A stretch of DNA of 41,012 bases. Source: Chloracidobacterium sp. UBA3360 (GTDB taxonomy: Bacteria > Acidobacteriota > Blastocatellia > Pyrinomonadales > Pyrinomonadaceae). The DNA lies in NCBI GenBank assembly GCA_002360555.1, contig DEQS01000087.1, forward strand, positions 1 to 41,012. The letters run 5' to 3'. The position numbers were made by a program, and so were the translations under genes. Positions 40,901 through 41,012 of the stretch are shown here, piece by piece; position 1 is the first letter of the stretch; each line of letters begins with the position of its first letter. Below the pieces are notes generated by a model that saw only the letters and a list, made by a program, of their open reading frames with translations, had not been told where the DNA came from and did no database searches.

Positions 40901-41012
40901 CCACGCTCTTCAGAGCGTGGAACTAGAGCCAATTTCATTTCCGGCTTTAGCCGAACATTGGGCTAAAGCCCGGAGGTCTTTTGATCCTGTTCCACTAGCT
41001 AAAGCTAGTGGC
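40901..41012. repeat. Cluster of palindromes downstream of the channel gene
   Basis: Four perfect hairpins in 112 nt: CCACGCTC-TTCA-GAGCGTGG (40901-40920), CGGC-TTTA-GCCG (40942-40953), GGGC-TAAA-GCCC (40960-40971) and CCACTAGC-TAAA-GCTAGTGG (40992-41011). The middle two can also pair with each other, and GTGGAAC (40917-40923 region) with GTTCCAC (40989-40995). It may act as terminator and as a dispersed element; it continues to the window end. Confidence 0.75.

Noticed and set aside
40901..41012. CRISPR array at the window end
   Set aside because: The hairpins differ in sequence and spacing and there are no regular direct repeats with unique spacers.

Overview
The window looks like chromosomal core sequence from an Acidobacteriota bacterium, probably class Blastocatellia (Pyrinomonadaceae-like). 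Three things suggest this: a secreted von Willebrand A protein of the acidobacterial type (about 14134-15087), several zinc-ribbon membrane proteins, and moderate G+C with many short palindromic elements between genes. This placement is inference from gene style; no rRNA is present. I see no insertion sequence, prophage, CRISPR array or defence island.

Layout. 1-2.7 kb: a secreted metzincin protease diverges from a ureohydrolase (probably formimidoylglutamase) and a small unknown gene. 2.8-6.6 kb: tRNA-Val(GAC), then thrS-infC-rpmI-rplT; infC starts at a non-canonical ATC codon and a palindromic element sits between rpmI and rplT. 6.6-8.8 kb: the threonine-degradation pair tdh-kbl on the minus strand. 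9.0-13.2 kb: pheS-pheT (PheT without its usual tRNA-binding insert), a ZapB-like coiled coil, zapA, and a structured RNA that fits 6S RNA, ended by a strong bidirectional terminator. 13.2-19.2 kb: membrane and secreted proteins (coiled-coil membrane protein, VWFA protein, LITAF-like zinc protein, lytic transglycosylase, unknown exported protein) and threonine ammonia-lyase. 19.2-24.6 kb: a co-directional run of SPFH protein, glutathione peroxidase, MltG, HAD phosphatase, cyclophilin, Dtd, lipoprotein cyclophilin and tRNA-Arg(CCG). 24.6-30.4 kb: a large gingipain-type (C25) secreted protease and aconitase on the minus strand. 30.5-36.2 kb: tRNA-Glu(CTC), an exported unknown, a YbjQ-family protein, a zinc-ribbon protein, a CrtC/AttH-like protein, an OB-fold-like lipoprotein, a DinB-like protein and a tandem pair of paralogous zinc-ribbon membrane proteins. 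36.2-41.0 kb: gamma-glutamyltransferase diverging from an Nramp-like transporter, then an MscS channel with a cyclic-nucleotide-binding domain, and a cluster of hairpins at the end.

Themes. Translation (thrS, infC, L35, L20, pheST, dtd, three tRNAs) and envelope or peptidoglycan maintenance dominate. The most notable non-coding signals are the probable 6S RNA with its own promoter and terminator, the ATC start of infC, a family of paired-hairpin elements, three promoters whose -10 box lies only 8-10 nt before the start codon (predicting leaderless mRNAs), and nested inverted repeats over the promoter of the Nramp-like gene. I did not find a convincing wholly new multi-gene system.
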